The notes under the pieces are model-generated. The model worked only from the letters and a program-made list of their open reading frames with translations, had not been told where the DNA came from and did no database searches. A program made the position numbers and the translations under genes. This document shows, piece after piece, positions 20,586 to 30,100 of a stretch of 33,670 nucleotides of DNA (positions are counted from its first letter, which is position 1; every line of letters starts with the position of its first letter). The DNA comes from a virus, in IMG/VR virus record IMGVR_UViG_3300042691_038073, positions 1-33,670 of that record; one strand, 5' to 3'.

Positions 20586-21424
20586 AATTCTACACCTACA
20601 TCCATAAGCGAGCCGATGACGGTGTCGTGTTCTATATCGGCAAAGGTCAGGGTAACCGGCACCAGGACACCAGAAGTCGCAATCGCTACTGGCGTAATGT
20701 CGTAGCGAAGCACGGCTTTACCGCTGAGATCTTGTCACATTGGCCCACGGAAGATGAGGCCTTCGAACATGAGAAACTGTTGATCGAGTGTTTTAGGGAC
20801 ATGGGGTATAAACTGGTGAACATGACCGACGGCGGCGAAGGTCCCTCGGGCATGGTGCACAGCGAAGAGACTCGTGCTCGCTTGAGCGAACAGTCGCGGC
20901 AATACTATGCCAACCCCGAGGCTCGTGCTCTTGCTGCCGAACAGTCGCGGCAATACTGGGACGACCCCGAGGCTCGTGCTCGCTTGAGCGAACAGATGCG
21001 GCAGCGGATGTCGTCGCCTGAGGCTCGCGCTCGCCAGAGCGAGAAGGTGCGGCAATACTGGGATGACCCCGAGGCTCGCGCTAGCCGGAGCGAACAGTCG
21101 CGGCAATACTGGGCTGACCCCGAGGCTCGCGCTCGCCAGAGCGAGAAGGTGCGGCAACAATGGTTATCTCCCGAGGCTCGCGCTCGCCGGAGCGAACAGA
21201 TGCGGCAATCCCATGCCAACCCCGAGGCTCGTGCTCGCTTGAGCGAACAGGCGCGGCAGCATATGTCGTCGCCTGAGGCTCGGGCTGCAGTCGGCGATCG
21301 TACACGCGGAAGCGTCTGGGTCACCAACGGAACAGCAAACCGTCAGTTAAAACCCGGCGCACCCATGCCCGCCGGGTTTCGTCGCGGCAAGGTTAAGCGG
21401 TCAGTTCCGTCGCGTGCTGCTTGA
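20582..21424 (+). CDS. GIY-YIG endonuclease with eight 17-residue NUMOD3-like repeats
   Basis: 280 residues from ATG 20582. The N terminus has YTYIHKR and VFYIGKGQGNR (GIY-YIG-type strands with catalytic Arg), followed by an ETxDEAFEHEKLLIE helix (E in TEDEAFEHEK) and the closing NMTDGGEG, matching phage homing-type GIY-YIG nucleases. Residues ~98-233 contain eight tandem repeats of the type RARLSEQSRQYYANPEA, similar to NUMOD3 DNA-binding motifs but unusually many. The C-terminal segment is basic (GRxxxGFRRGKVKRS). It overlaps the endolysin gene convergently by 32 bp at the border between rightward and leftward blocks, a typical position for a mobile nuclease. Confidence 0.85.
   Translation: MKFYTYIHKRADDGVVFYIGKGQGNRHQDTRSRNRYWRNVVAKHGFTAEILSHWPTEDEAFEHEKLLIECFRDMGYKLVNMTDGGEGPSGMVHSEETRARLSEQSRQYYANPEARALAAEQSRQYWDDPEARARLSEQMRQRMSSPEARARQSEKVRQYWDDPEARASRSEQSRQYWADPEARARQSEKVRQQWLSPEARARRSEQMRQSHANPEARARLSEQARQHMSSPEARAAVGDRTRGSVWVTNGTANRQLKPGAPMPAGFRRGKVKRSVPSRAA
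20873..21280 (+). repeat. Eight in-frame 51-bp tandem repeats inside the GIY-YIG gene
   Basis: Exactly 8 x 51 bp, each encoding 17 residues ending PEA. The GAGGCTCG(C/T)GCTCGC and AGCGAACAG parts are highly conserved at the DNA level, including synonymous positions. The middle codons vary (YYAN, YWDD, RMSS, YWAD, QWLS, SHAN, HMSS). The similarity at the DNA level indicates recent copy-number change or gene conversion. Confidence 0.95.
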
Positions 21425-21917
21425 CCGATGCGACGCGGTTCAGCCAGCCTTGGAGGAACCGCTGTTGCGTGGCATCGCTTTCGACGAGACCGTGATAGAA
21501 CTCGGACTTGACAGTGCTGAACATCTCGATCACCTCGAGCGGATTCTTCGCGGCGACAGCCGCCAGCGTTGCAGGGCCAATCGCGCCGTCGGGGTTCGCC
21601 CCGACAGCTTTCTGCAGGAACTTGGCAGCCCTGCCAGGGCCAGCGTTCACCGCGAAGTCGAACACGAGATAGTCGACACCGTCGGGCAGTTGGTCGCCTT
21701 TTATTGCGTCCCAGTAGCGCGTCTTATATAGAGGTTCCACCTGCTCTTTTGTGAGCGCCCGCATCTCGTCTTTTGTGACCGGGCGTTTGAGCCAATCTTC
21801 CCAAGTTTTTTGCGTTACGCCTAGCATAGTGGTTCCGCCCCGATCGAGGGGATCGTCTACAAACCCGCCCTCGGACTCGAGCATGTGGTCGAAAGCCGCG
21901 CTCCAATTCTCTTTCAT
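21393..21917 (-). CDS. Endolysin, GH108 N-acetylmuramidase-type
   Basis: 174 residues. The N terminus LESEGGFVDDPLDRGGTTMLGVTQKTW is the GH108 signature, with the catalytic Glu in SEGG (E16). The middle has YWDAIKGDQLPDGVDYLVFDFAVNAGPGRAAKFLQ. The second half, GANPDGAIGPATLAAV, is the small peptidoglycan-binding domain that follows GH108. No signal peptide is visible, so release depends on the holin encoded just upstream; the ATG overlaps the holin stop (ATGA). It cleaves the glycan strands of the cell wall at lysis. Confidence 0.9.
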   Translation of the reverse strand: MKENWSAAFDHMLESEGGFVDDPLDRGGTTMLGVTQKTWEDWLKRPVTKDEMRALTKEQVEPLYKTRYWDAIKGDQLPDGVDYLVFDFAVNAGPGRAAKFLQKAVGANPDGAIGPATLAAVAAKNPLEVIEMFSTVKSEFYHGLVESDATQQRFLQGWLNRVASVKQHATELTA

Positions 21918-22402
21918 TTCATTCCTTTCACAAGTGCGTCAGTCTTGTCCTTCGACGACTTTGAAGAGCCGAAGAAGAAGTTGAAAAAACCCGTCATCAC
22001 CGTTCCAATCAACACGCCCAGGATAGTGTCCGCGAACCGCGTGCCGCTTTGAGGGACTTCTCCGAAGGTGACAAAGGCGAAGTAGGTCGCGGCGAAGATG
22101 CTCCACGCAGCGGTGAACAGGTAGATGAAGTTCTTCGCGAACCAACTGTCCTGTTTCAGCGCCTCGATCTGCATCGCCCGGGCGTTGGCGCGATCTTCGT
22201 TCTCAAGCTCGAACTGGCGCAGATCTATCTCGGCCAACTTCATAGCCGCCGCCGGATCGGACTGGATCGCAGCCGCGACGCTTTCTTGGTCGGGTGCGCA
22301 GCCGAGCTTGTCGGCGATCGCCTTAACAGCCATGCCAGCCATTGGGCCACCGACGGCTGTTGCCAGCCCCGGCGCTACAGTCTTGAGTAGATCGAGCAAC
22401 AT
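21914..22402 (-). CDS. Holin of the three-transmembrane GTA type
   Basis: 162 residues. Residues ~1-30 are a weakly hydrophobic Gly/Ala-rich segment (LLKTVAPGLATAVGGPMAGMAVKAI). A charged helix follows (DLRQFELENEDRANARAMQIEALKQDSWFAKNF split by short gaps), and then two strong membrane helices (IYLFTAAWSIFAATYFAFV and TILGVLIGTVMTGFFNFFF), with a Lys-rich C terminus. This matches my memory of the GTA_holin_3TM family. It permits endolysin release; both neighbours overlap it by 1-4 bp. Confidence 0.82.
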   Translation of the reverse strand: MLLDLLKTVAPGLATAVGGPMAGMAVKAIADKLGCAPDQESVAAAIQSDPAAAMKLAEIDLRQFELENEDRANARAMQIEALKQDSWFAKNFIYLFTAAWSIFAATYFAFVTFGEVPQSGTRFADTILGVLIGTVMTGFFNFFFGSSKSSKDKTDALVKGMK

Positions 22403-22857
22403 CAGTCAGTCCCTCCTGCTTTGATGTCCGAGCCACGCTGAGTTGGGCGCAGCACGGAATGATCACTACCCTTCGAGACCGTGACACGCCCGTCAGGGCC
22501 AACGTCAACATTCATCGGTTGCTCACGCTCCGAGATCCGTTCGATCAAGGTCTCGATGATCTTGAATTCCGGCTTCTCTTGCTTGGGCGCGGTGCCAGCG
22601 ATGCCGTTCAGCATGCTGATCAGCGCGGTCAGCGACGCACCCAACAGCCCCATCACCGCTGCGATCTTCTCGTTCTCGAGCACGACGCTCGCGCCTACGC
22701 CGAGCACGACGATCAGCGTGATGTAGAACAGTCCTTGCCGCCCGATCGCCTTGCCTGCGACGTCCTTGGCCGAAGCCTGGGCCTGCAGCTTGTCGAGCTC
22801 AATTTTGGCCTGGATCTTAAGTTCCCGAATGCTCGGGCGCGGTTGCATGTCGTCCAT
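22402..22857 (-). CDS. Two-helix membrane protein of the lysis block
   Basis: 151 residues. An N-terminal charged coiled-coil-like region (IRELKIQAKIELDKLQAQA) precedes two hydrophobic segments (LFYITLIVVLGVGASVVL and AAVMGLLGASLTALISML), and the C-terminal ~70 residues are polar. The location between tip protein J and the holin suggests an antiholin, second holin or lysis regulator; no clear spanin genes were seen here. Start at ATG 22857 lies 2 bp after the J stop. Confidence 0.65.
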   Translation of the reverse strand: MDDMQPRPSIRELKIQAKIELDKLQAQASAKDVAGKAIGRQGLFYITLIVVLGVGASVVLENEKIAAVMGLLGASLTALISMLNGIAGTAPKQEKPEFKIIETLIERISEREQPMNVDVGPDGRVTVSKGSDHSVLRPTQRGSDIKAGGTD

Positions 22858-22859
22858 GT

Positions 22860-25800
22860 CTATCCTTGGTAGGTGAAGGTGTCAGAAATTGATCCAACTG
22901 CCGGGATGTCCAGCAGCGGTGCAACAGAGAAGATCGTGCCGTTGGTGATCGGGCCTTGCAGCAGCAGTTGCTCGCCGAGTACGTTGTAGGAACCGGCGGC
23001 TCTACCGGGCGGCTGGATCGTCACGATGCCCCCACGGGCGTTGACGCACTCCCACTCGACTAGGTGCCACCCAGACTCACAGTTTTTTTCGGTGACCGCG
23101 AGCCCTTGTATGCGGGCGACCAGCCTCTCGCCCGAGTCTCCGAGATCTGATTCGTCCGGAGGCCAAGCATCCGGGACAGGCCCGATAGGCCCAACACCGC
23201 CCGCATACTCGAACGACCACATCTCTGGGCGCTCGTCTGCAGCGGTGATCGACACGGTGCGCCCGTCAGCAGGCTCGACAGATGTGACGCGGAACTTCTT
23301 GCCGGGTGTTGCCTCTGGCCCGACATAGCAGACCCAGTCCTCGGGCACGGCGTCAGGGAACGCGGCAAAGTCGATGTTGACGCCGGTCACCGTAAGTTCG
23401 TGCGTGCCCTCGACGATTGTCGCCGTGCCTGTCTGTTCTGTGCCGTCGGGGTTGACGATGCGCACGAACACTGCGGTCGCGCCCATCGGCTCAAGCCGCC
23501 GCACCAGCCGCACGAAGGTGCCCGCAGAGCCGTCTGCGAGCCTCGAGGAGCCCGCCCAGTTGGTCAGATCATGCGTGATGAGGATGATGTCTCCCCGACG
23601 GATCAGAAGCCCTTCCTGCGCGGCCTGGAACGACACGCGGCGTCGCTGGAAGAACTGCCGTGCAGCCAAGATGCGTGCCTCACGGGTCGCCTGGGCTTTG
23701 CTCTTGCAGCCCCAAAGCCGGATCTGCAGCTCGTTGTTGGGCAGGATGAACCCCGGCACGGTCTGCCGGACCTCCCGCTCTTGCCAGTCAGAATCGGGGT
23801 CGGTATAGGACAACACGATCTCCTCGGGCACGTTCTCGCCGAGGTAGTTGACGGTAAAAGACCCTGCGAGAATCGACGGCATGCCGAAAGAAGCGACTGG
23901 CTGCGCTGCGGGGTCCTCCCAGATCACGCCGAGCTTGCCGGTGTGCCAGGACGGCGATCCGCGCCCGATCCGTGCGATCTTGGTGAGGATGTCGAACGCG
24001 CTCGATTGCTCGGTGACCACCGCGCTGAAGGTCAGATTCGAGGTCGTGCAGAAGGTCGCCCAAGTTGCGATCGACTCCACATCGATCCGTGCCCACTCGA
24101 CGCCGCATCCAGCGAGCCGGGTGCCGTCAGCGAGATCGGTGCCGACCATCCAGCCGAGACCGTTGAGCGGGTGGCCTGCAGCCGCTGCCCGGTGGCGGAA
24201 GATGCCCATCGTCCAATAGAGGTACCACCACGCCGGGTTCTCGGTAGCCTGCCAGGACCACCCGGCGCTCGGTGGCGCGGCAGTCGGTGTGCCGCCGCCA
24301 GTCCAGACCCAACACTTTGCCGACACGATCGCGTTCAAATCGGAGATTGTCCCGTTGATCTGGCCGCCCGCTCGGACACTGATGCCGTAACGGGTCTGCG
24401 CCGCGCCCCGGTCGACAGCCTCGGTCGCCGCCGCCGCCGCGTCGTAGTCGGGTCTGAAAAACTTGACCTGCGTGAACTCAAAGTCCTGTGTGAGGCGGGC
24501 ATCGTCGCTGTCGGTCGTGACCTTGCGGACACGCACCTCGTAACGCTGGCCGGTTGTCGTCGCCCATCCGAATGTGCGGCGAATCGGGAAGTTGTCCGCG
24601 TTCGAGATCGTGATCGTCGCTGGCACGCCGGGTGGTGTTACCCATACCCCGGCGACAGGGCGATACTGGATCTCGAAGTTGCAGGTCGCGAGCTCTGGTC
24701 CGCCATTTCCGCTGTACCAGAGCTGGCCCGAAAGATCGACCTGGATAAACTCGACATCGTTCGTGTAGCTCGACCGAGTCACGAAACCTGTGTCGGTCAC
24801 ATTCGCGTTCTGCCGGAGCTCTCCACCATCGACCGAGATCACGTTCTGCCGCCACGCGCTGTCTAGTGCGGTGTAGGGCGGGAACTCAGGCGTCGGTGCG
24901 CCAGAGAAGACCGTGCGGTTCTGCTCGAACGCAGCGAGCCGAGAGACCACACCCTTGTAGCTCGTGATCGGCACTTGCCCGAGCCGCACGTCGGTGACCG
25001 TCAGGTCGCCCAGGCCGAAGTTGAAGAACTGGTTGAGCTGAACAGTGGTCTCAGGGATCTGGCCTGTGATCGTGGTCTCGTAGCTGTAGGTCGTCGCCGT
25101 GGTGAAGTCGACCCAGGTCGGCGTTGATATGTTGGTCGTATACAACCCGGTCGTCGTGTTGTAGTACAGGTCGACGTAGGACACGGCTGTCTGGTTGATG
25201 AAGCAGAAGCTGCGGGTCCTGTAGATGTTCGAGCCGCTGAACAAGTACCAGTTCAACGTAAGCCCATATTGGGGACCGTTCGTCGGGTACGGCTGAAACG
25301 CGGCGATGCCAGTGTCAGCCCAATAGGTTGATCCGTCGCTGTCAACCTCTTCTTTCGCTGCGGTGTAGGGCTTTGTGACCGTCTCGATGTAGGTCTGCTC
25401 GCGGATGTTTTCCGGGTCGTTGACGAACTGAGTCCAGGGGCGGGCGTCAACGTCGGGCGTCATCCGCAGGTAGCCCATCGGGACAGGCAGACCGCCGTAG
25501 GCCCGGACGCTGTTGCTGGCCGCGCTGACGCTGTAAGCGTTGGGCGTGTCGTCGATCTTCCCCAGATCACTTTGATCGGGCTTAAAGATCGCGTTGACCG
25601 CGAAGTTCAGCGCAAGCGCCGCGCCTGCCTGCACAATGAATGTCGCGGCAGCGAGCTCAAAGCCGAAGAACAGACCGGCGTCAACGAAGAAGAAGGCCAG
25701 AGCACTTACCGGGTCTTCGACCTTGCGGTGCAGCGTCACCACTCGGGCCTCGACCGGATCTGCTGGGTCGACCGTCAGCCCGTTGGCGACGATCGACACG

Positions 25801-25922
25801 TCGTGCTGGACACCCATCAGCCGTGCCAGTTGCCCGTAACAGGTCGGCTCCAGGCTCACGACCGACCGCGTGATCCGACCCTCGCCGGTCAACGGGTTAG
25901 GGTAATAGTGAACGATGATCAA
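22860..25922 (-). CDS. Tail tip host-specificity protein, J-like
   Basis: 1020 residues. The most likely start is TTG 25922, overlapping the NlpC-like gene's TGA (TTGA); the upstream 118 codons that are open in this frame are a reading of the NlpC-like gene in the wrong frame. The order is an N-terminal region with a hydrophobic stretch (AAATFIVQAGAALALNFAVNAIF) that continues into KPDQSDLGKIDDTPNAYS, as in J-like tip proteins. A long central beta-rich region with fibronectin-like and baseplate-hub features follows (AFDILTKIARIGRGSPSWHTGKLGVIWEDP), then a C-terminal domain. The position, after M/L/K-like genes and before lysis genes, is that of lambda J. It should contact the host receptor. 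Confidence 0.85.
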   Translation of the reverse strand: MIIVHYYPNPLTGEGRITRSVVSLEPTCYGQLARLMGVQHDVSIVANGLTVDPADPVEARVVTLHRKVEDPVSALAFFFVDAGLFFGFELAAATFIVQAGAALALNFAVNAIFKPDQSDLGKIDDTPNAYSVSAASNSVRAYGGLPVPMGYLRMTPDVDARPWTQFVNDPENIREQTYIETVTKPYTAAKEEVDSDGSTYWADTGIAAFQPYPTNGPQYGLTLNWYLFSGSNIYRTRSFCFINQTAVSYVDLYYNTTTGLYTTNISTPTWVDFTTATTYSYETTITGQIPETTVQLNQFFNFGLGDLTVTDVRLGQVPITSYKGVVSRLAAFEQNRTVFSGAPTPEFPPYTALDSAWRQNVISVDGGELRQNANVTDTGFVTRSSYTNDVEFIQVDLSGQLWYSGNGGPELATCNFEIQYRPVAGVWVTPPGVPATITISNADNFPIRRTFGWATTTGQRYEVRVRKVTTDSDDARLTQDFEFTQVKFFRPDYDAAAAATEAVDRGAAQTRYGISVRAGGQINGTISDLNAIVSAKCWVWTGGGTPTAAPPSAGWSWQATENPAWWYLYWTMGIFRHRAAAAGHPLNGLGWMVGTDLADGTRLAGCGVEWARIDVESIATWATFCTTSNLTFSAVVTEQSSAFDILTKIARIGRGSPSWHTGKLGVIWEDPAAQPVASFGMPSILAGSFTVNYLGENVPEEIVLSYTDPDSDWQEREVRQTVPGFILPNNELQIRLWGCKSKAQATREARILAARQFFQRRRVSFQAAQEGLLIRRGDIILITHDLTNWAGSSRLADGSAGTFVRLVRRLEPMGATAVFVRIVNPDGTEQTGTATIVEGTHELTVTGVNIDFAAFPDAVPEDWVCYVGPEATPGKKFRVTSVEPADGRTVSITAADERPEMWSFEYAGGVGPIGPVPDAWPPDESDLGDSGERLVARIQGLAVTEKNCESGWHLVEWECVNARGGIVTIQPPGRAAGSYNVLGEQLLLQGPITNGTIFSVAPLLDIPAVGSISDTFTYQG

Positions 25923-26281
25923 GCGAGCACCTCGTAGATCCCTTCGATCTTCATCACTCGCCGCACGATGCGCATCGGTTGCAGCACCGCGCTCCCAGGC
26001 TTGTGCGCGGTGTGAAGCAGCGTCGGTTCTGGCGTATCGAGGCAAAGCAGACCGGCGTGCAGCAGCGGCGAGTCTGGCCGCATCAACACGACCAGACCAT
26101 CCCGCAGGGGCACCCCCGGCGGCACTCGCTGCGCCCACTCCCGGCGACGCTCCATCAACGCTGCGTGGTTCTCGATGTCCGGCAGGTCTTTCTCGATTCC
26201 GAACTCGCGTGCAGTGACGTACTGCACCAGATGGATGCAGGAGGCGAACTCTTTCCCAACGTACTTGGTGGCCCAACTCAT
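25919..26281 (-). CDS. NlpC/P60-family tail tip assembly protease, K-like
   Basis: 120 residues. GKEFASCIHLVQYVTAREFGI carries the putative nucleophile Cys15; PDSPLLHAGLLCLD carries the His of the pair, the typical NlpC/P60 C...H layout. It is shorter than lambda K because the Mov34/JAB half is absent. The start overlaps the DUF1833 stop by one base (TGATG). Such proteins process or assemble the tail tip and may cut the peptide cross-links during entry. Confidence 0.85.
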   Translation of the reverse strand: MSWATKYVGKEFASCIHLVQYVTAREFGIEKDLPDIENHAALMERRREWAQRVPPGVPLRDGLVVLMRPDSPLLHAGLLCLDTPEPTLLHTAHKPGSAVLQPMRIVRRVMKIEGIYEVLA

Positions 26282-26751
26282 CAGAACAGTCCCGGTTTGG
26301 TGGAGGGTCTGTAGGTCAGCGGCGTCCCCGGCCTATCGAGGATGTTGTCGAAGGTCAATGCGCAACTGAATTGCAGCGGTGTGATCGCTATATTACCGGC
26401 ACTTAGGGTGATCTCCGCTTCCCAGACATTCGGAGTCTCGCGAAACACCTGGATCAGCTTCACCCTTGCGCCGCGCAGACCGTAGGTGTCTTCGACGATC
26501 CGAACGAACGGACGCGACACATTGTCCAACACCAGTCGAGCCTGGGGGAGTTGGTTTTCCTGCTGCGGCGGCAGTTCCAGAGAAGCCGAGATCGCCTGAT
26601 ACCGATTGCCCTGGCTTTCGAGCGACTGCGTGTCAACGACGAACCGCAGCGGCTGCGGCAGCGCAGAGTGGCTGACCTCGAGCAACATGACCCATGTCTG
26701 GGTCGGCGAGAGTAGCCGGAATTGAGTCTTAGCGTTGGTGGTGTACGCCAT
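26281..26751 (-). CDS. DUF1833 tail tip protein, L-like position
   Basis: 156 residues. The sequence LLEVSHSALPQPLRFVVDTQSLESQGNRYQAISASLELPPQ is characteristic of DUF1833 and is followed by LVLDNVSRPFVRIVEDTYG. The family is found between the M-like and NlpC-like genes in many proteobacterial siphoviruses and replaces lambda L at that place. It lacks the Fe-S Cys cluster of lambda L. It probably forms part of the tail tip ring. Confidence 0.8.
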   Translation of the reverse strand: MAYTTNAKTQFRLLSPTQTWVMLLEVSHSALPQPLRFVVDTQSLESQGNRYQAISASLELPPQQENQLPQARLVLDNVSRPFVRIVEDTYGLRGARVKLIQVFRETPNVWEAEITLSAGNIAITPLQFSCALTFDNILDRPGTPLTYRPSTKPGLF

Positions 26752-26752
26752 G

Positions 26753-27124
26753 TCAGTACCAGCTCTCGATCACACCTTCAGCAAACCATATCCCGACTCC
26801 GCTCGCGAACACTTGTCGCGGCGTAGTGAAGGTCAGATCGCCGCCCACGAACCTGCAGCGCACGTCTTTCTGTTCCACAGGGTCATACATCGTCCACCAC
26901 GCCGCGCCGTTGCGCAGATCGTCTCTCAGCCAGCACTTGAACTGCTGCAGAGCTTCCAGCCCGCACAGTCGGATGCGGACATCGCGTTCGACCCGGCGGC
27001 GGCTGATCGGCGCGTCCTGGCGCACATAGCCGTCCTCGAACTCGCTGCGCAGCAGCGCAGGCACGACCCGCTCGCGGTAGCCCTCGAGCAGGATGGTTGC
27101 GTAGTCTGGGAGGGTGCTGATCAT
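26753..27124 (-). CDS. Minor tail protein, M-like position
   Basis: 123 residues, overlapping the tape measure stop by 4 bp. The sequence has mostly beta features (WWTMYDPVEQKDVRCRFVGGDLTFTTP, VGIWFAEGVIESWY) as expected for the small distal-tail ring protein, and the position between tape measure and DUF1833 is that of lambda M. Family identity not certain; assignment is from context. Confidence 0.65.
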   Translation of the reverse strand: MISTLPDYATILLEGYRERVVPALLRSEFEDGYVRQDAPISRRRVERDVRIRLCGLEALQQFKCWLRDDLRNGAAWWTMYDPVEQKDVRCRFVGGDLTFTTPRQVFASGVGIWFAEGVIESWY

Positions 27125-30100
27125 CGCCGGAGCCTATTCGCGTTTGTTATGCCCTGATAGATTGGACCGTTGCTGCGGATGTCATCGAGCAGCACGCTGA
27201 CCACCAGACCCTTGCCGTCGAACCGGGCTTCTGACTGGGCTGTCTTGCCGGTCCCGCTGTTCTGGATGTTGACTTGCACTGGGATGTCCTGCGATCGAGC
27301 GGGCGCGGCTGCGCTGTTCGACGAGCCCACCAACCCACCGGAGGCGTAGCCCCGCCCGCCCGTCGCAAGACCCAGTCGCGGCACCTGGAGCCGCCTCAAC
27401 GCTTCCATGAATTCAGCGCCGTAGAAGGAAACCGTGCGTGCTGGCTGCACAAATTCGCCGTTCGACAACCGAGCGGGGATGCTGTCGCTGGTGCCGCTGC
27501 CAGGACCACGCACCATGCCGCCATCTGCGAAGCCGAAGATCTTTCCAATGCCCGCGCCGAACGCGCTCCCGCCGAGCCCCCGCAGGATGCTCGCAGCGAT
27601 GTTCTGGCTGATGATCTGGGTGAAGGCGGCAGCGACAGACTGAGCGAGCGACTTGAAGGCGTCCTTGACCTTCGACGTCCCGTCCAGGAGCCCCTGGATC
27701 GCGGTCGCGAAGCCTTGCTGCAGGGCGTTGTTCAGTTGCACCGCTGCCGGAGTCAGCGAGGCGAGGCCGCGCTTGGCATTCGCGATGTACTGGTCGAGCT
27801 GCTGGCGGCTCTCTTCGGTCAGGTTGCCGCCGAGTTCATCCCGGAGCCGAGAATACAGATCGAGTTCGACCCGCGCCCGCTTGCGCGTGAGGTCATAAAC
27901 CTGCCGCTGGTACTCGGACTCAGTGATCAGCCCTTGCGCTCGAGCGAAGTCGATCTGTGCCCGTTCCTCGTCGAACTTGTTCGCCTCTCGGGAGAACTTG
28001 GTTCGCTCGGCAGCAAGTCGCTGTTCGCCCTCCTGGATCGAAATGATCCGCTCCAGAGTCAACGCACGCTGAATGTCAGTCTGACGCACACGCTCAAGCT
28101 CGACACGGTACTGCTCGAGGAGCAGCAACCGGCGCTGCTCGACAGCCAGGGCAGAGGTCTCTTCGCCTGTGAGCTCCTGGAGCTGCAGGATGCGCTCTGC
28201 GGTCAGTTTCTTGTCTGCCTCGCTGGCGTCCCTACGGTCGCGCTCCAGCGCGGCCTGTCGCTGTGCGTTGCGAGCTTGGAGGGCTGCAAGCTGGAACTCA
28301 GCTTCTCTGACATCACGGGTCGCCTGCGCCCGGTTCTCCGGCCCTGCTTGCTGCTGCACGCGCCTTGCGAGGGCCAGCCGCGCTTCTGCAACTTGACGCT
28401 CGTCCGCAAAGTCCTGGTCGAGGAACTCTTTGCGCAGCCGGAAATAGGTCTCAAGCGATGTGATGCCGCGCCTGTTGGCGTCCTCGATCGCGTCGATCTG
28501 CGCGGCATTCTGAGCGGCAGAAAGGTTCTGAATATTCTGCGCAGTCGCAAGCGCGTTCTGCAGCGACTGGTCTGCATCGCGCTCGGCCTTGCGGCGGTCT
28601 TCAGCGAGCCTCTTGAGATCCAGTGCGCTCTTCGCCCGCAGCGTGGTCAGTCGACTCTCGATCCCAACCAGCTGGGCGAGTGTTGCGTCTTCCTGCTCGA
28701 CCGGGACCCCTCGAGCCAGCCTGTCACGCAGGTCGCTGGCCTGTTGCTCCAGAACCTGAGCCTCGGCTGCAGCTTCCTGTCGGACCAAGTCCTGCCTGCG
28801 ATCGAAGTAGTTCTGCAGGCTGACGAGGTTGCGCTCGTATCCAATGTCGAGTTCTGCCCGCTGGTCTTCGATCGAAGCCTTGATCGCAGCAGTGCTCGCT
28901 TCGAGCGTGGCTTGAGACGCGCCTGTCTGGGTTCCGAGCGCGGCCCGAGCGATTCGGCGCTGCTCGGCTTGTTGCGCGAGCGCCCGCCGCCCTGCCTCTT
29001 CTTCTTCCGATTCCAACTCCGAACGAAGCCGAGCGAGTTCCGCTTGCAGCCTCGCCACTTCAGTCCTGTACCGCTCAACGATCGCACCACCGGCCTGGGG
29101 GTTCTCCGCGAGTCGAGTGTTGATCTGCGTGATCGCTGCTTCCAGCTGTTTGATCCGGTCGACCGTTGTGGTGTCGCGACCGATCTCTTTCAACTGATCC
29201 CAGAACTTTTTAGCCCCGTCTGTGACGCCGCGGTAGGCTTTCTCAAGCAGCCCAAGGTTCTGCTCTTGTTCCTTGGTCCGTTGATTGACCGCACGAGCGA
29301 GCGCGTCCTGTGCGACTCGAGCCGCGCCTTGCCTGTCTCCTTGGGCCTCAAGAGCCTTGATCTGCTTAAAGATAGATTCGGTCAAGAAGTTGAGCGATTT
29401 GTTGAGCCGAAGAGCCGAATCGACAGGTGTTTGTCCGAGTTGGATAAACAACTGCAGGGTCTCTTCGACCGCGGGACCACCGACCTTCTCGAGCTTCTGC
29501 GCGGCGATGACGATCTGTTCCATCGAATCGCCAGTCACCACTGCGGAGTTAGCGAGAATGGTGAGAGCTTTGGACGCAGATCCGACGGTGCCGACTGTTT
29601 GCGCCGCGCTGCGAGCGATCTGGTCAAGACCGTCCTTGGTGACTCCAGCCGCACCATCAGTCGAGTTCAGGGCCAGAGCCAGCGCCAGGGTCTCTTTCCG
29701 ACCCTGGAAAGCCGCAAGGCCGACACCGCCTAGAGCAACAGCGATGACCGACAATGGACTGATCAACGCCGCGAGCCCCTGCCCTAACGCCCTGATTGCG
29801 CCGCCGACGCCCCCGAACATGTCTTTGAGCTGCCCACCTTGCTGCAACAGAACTGTGAGCGGGGACTGCCCAGTCGCAAGACCGGTAACAATATCGGTGA
29901 TCTGGAAATTGATCTGTTGAAGCTGGTAGGATAACTCTCGAGCATCCCGAGTCTGCTTTTGAATCCCTTGTGTTGCTGCTTGGGTAGCTCCCGGGACGCC
30001 CGCCTGCGCTTGGGTTGGAGCCGCTGCAACTGCAGTTGCAACCGCTCTGGCTTGTGCAACTTGGGCTCGTTGGATTTCAGTCCGGGCTTCCTGAAGCAGA

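Noticed and set aside
20873-21280. CRISPR array
   Set aside because: The repeats are contiguous 51-bp coding units in frame within a GIY-YIG gene, with no spacers.
23400-24866. 488-codon open frame antisense to the J-like gene
   Set aside because: Same explanation: a GC-rich antisense shadow with Arg/Pro/Ala-rich low-complexity translation and no ribosome-binding or operon context.
25923-26276. N-terminal 118-codon extension of the J-like frame
   Set aside because: It overlaps the whole NlpC-like gene in another frame and reads as Arg/Ala/Gly-rich nonsense. The TTG at 25922 overlapping the NlpC stop is the better start.
27274-29733. 819-codon open frame on the plus strand antisense to the tape measure gene
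   Set aside because: It lies wholly within the strongly supported tape measure gene. Its length comes from the coding periodicity and high GC of the minus-strand gene, and the predicted protein has no recognisable motif.
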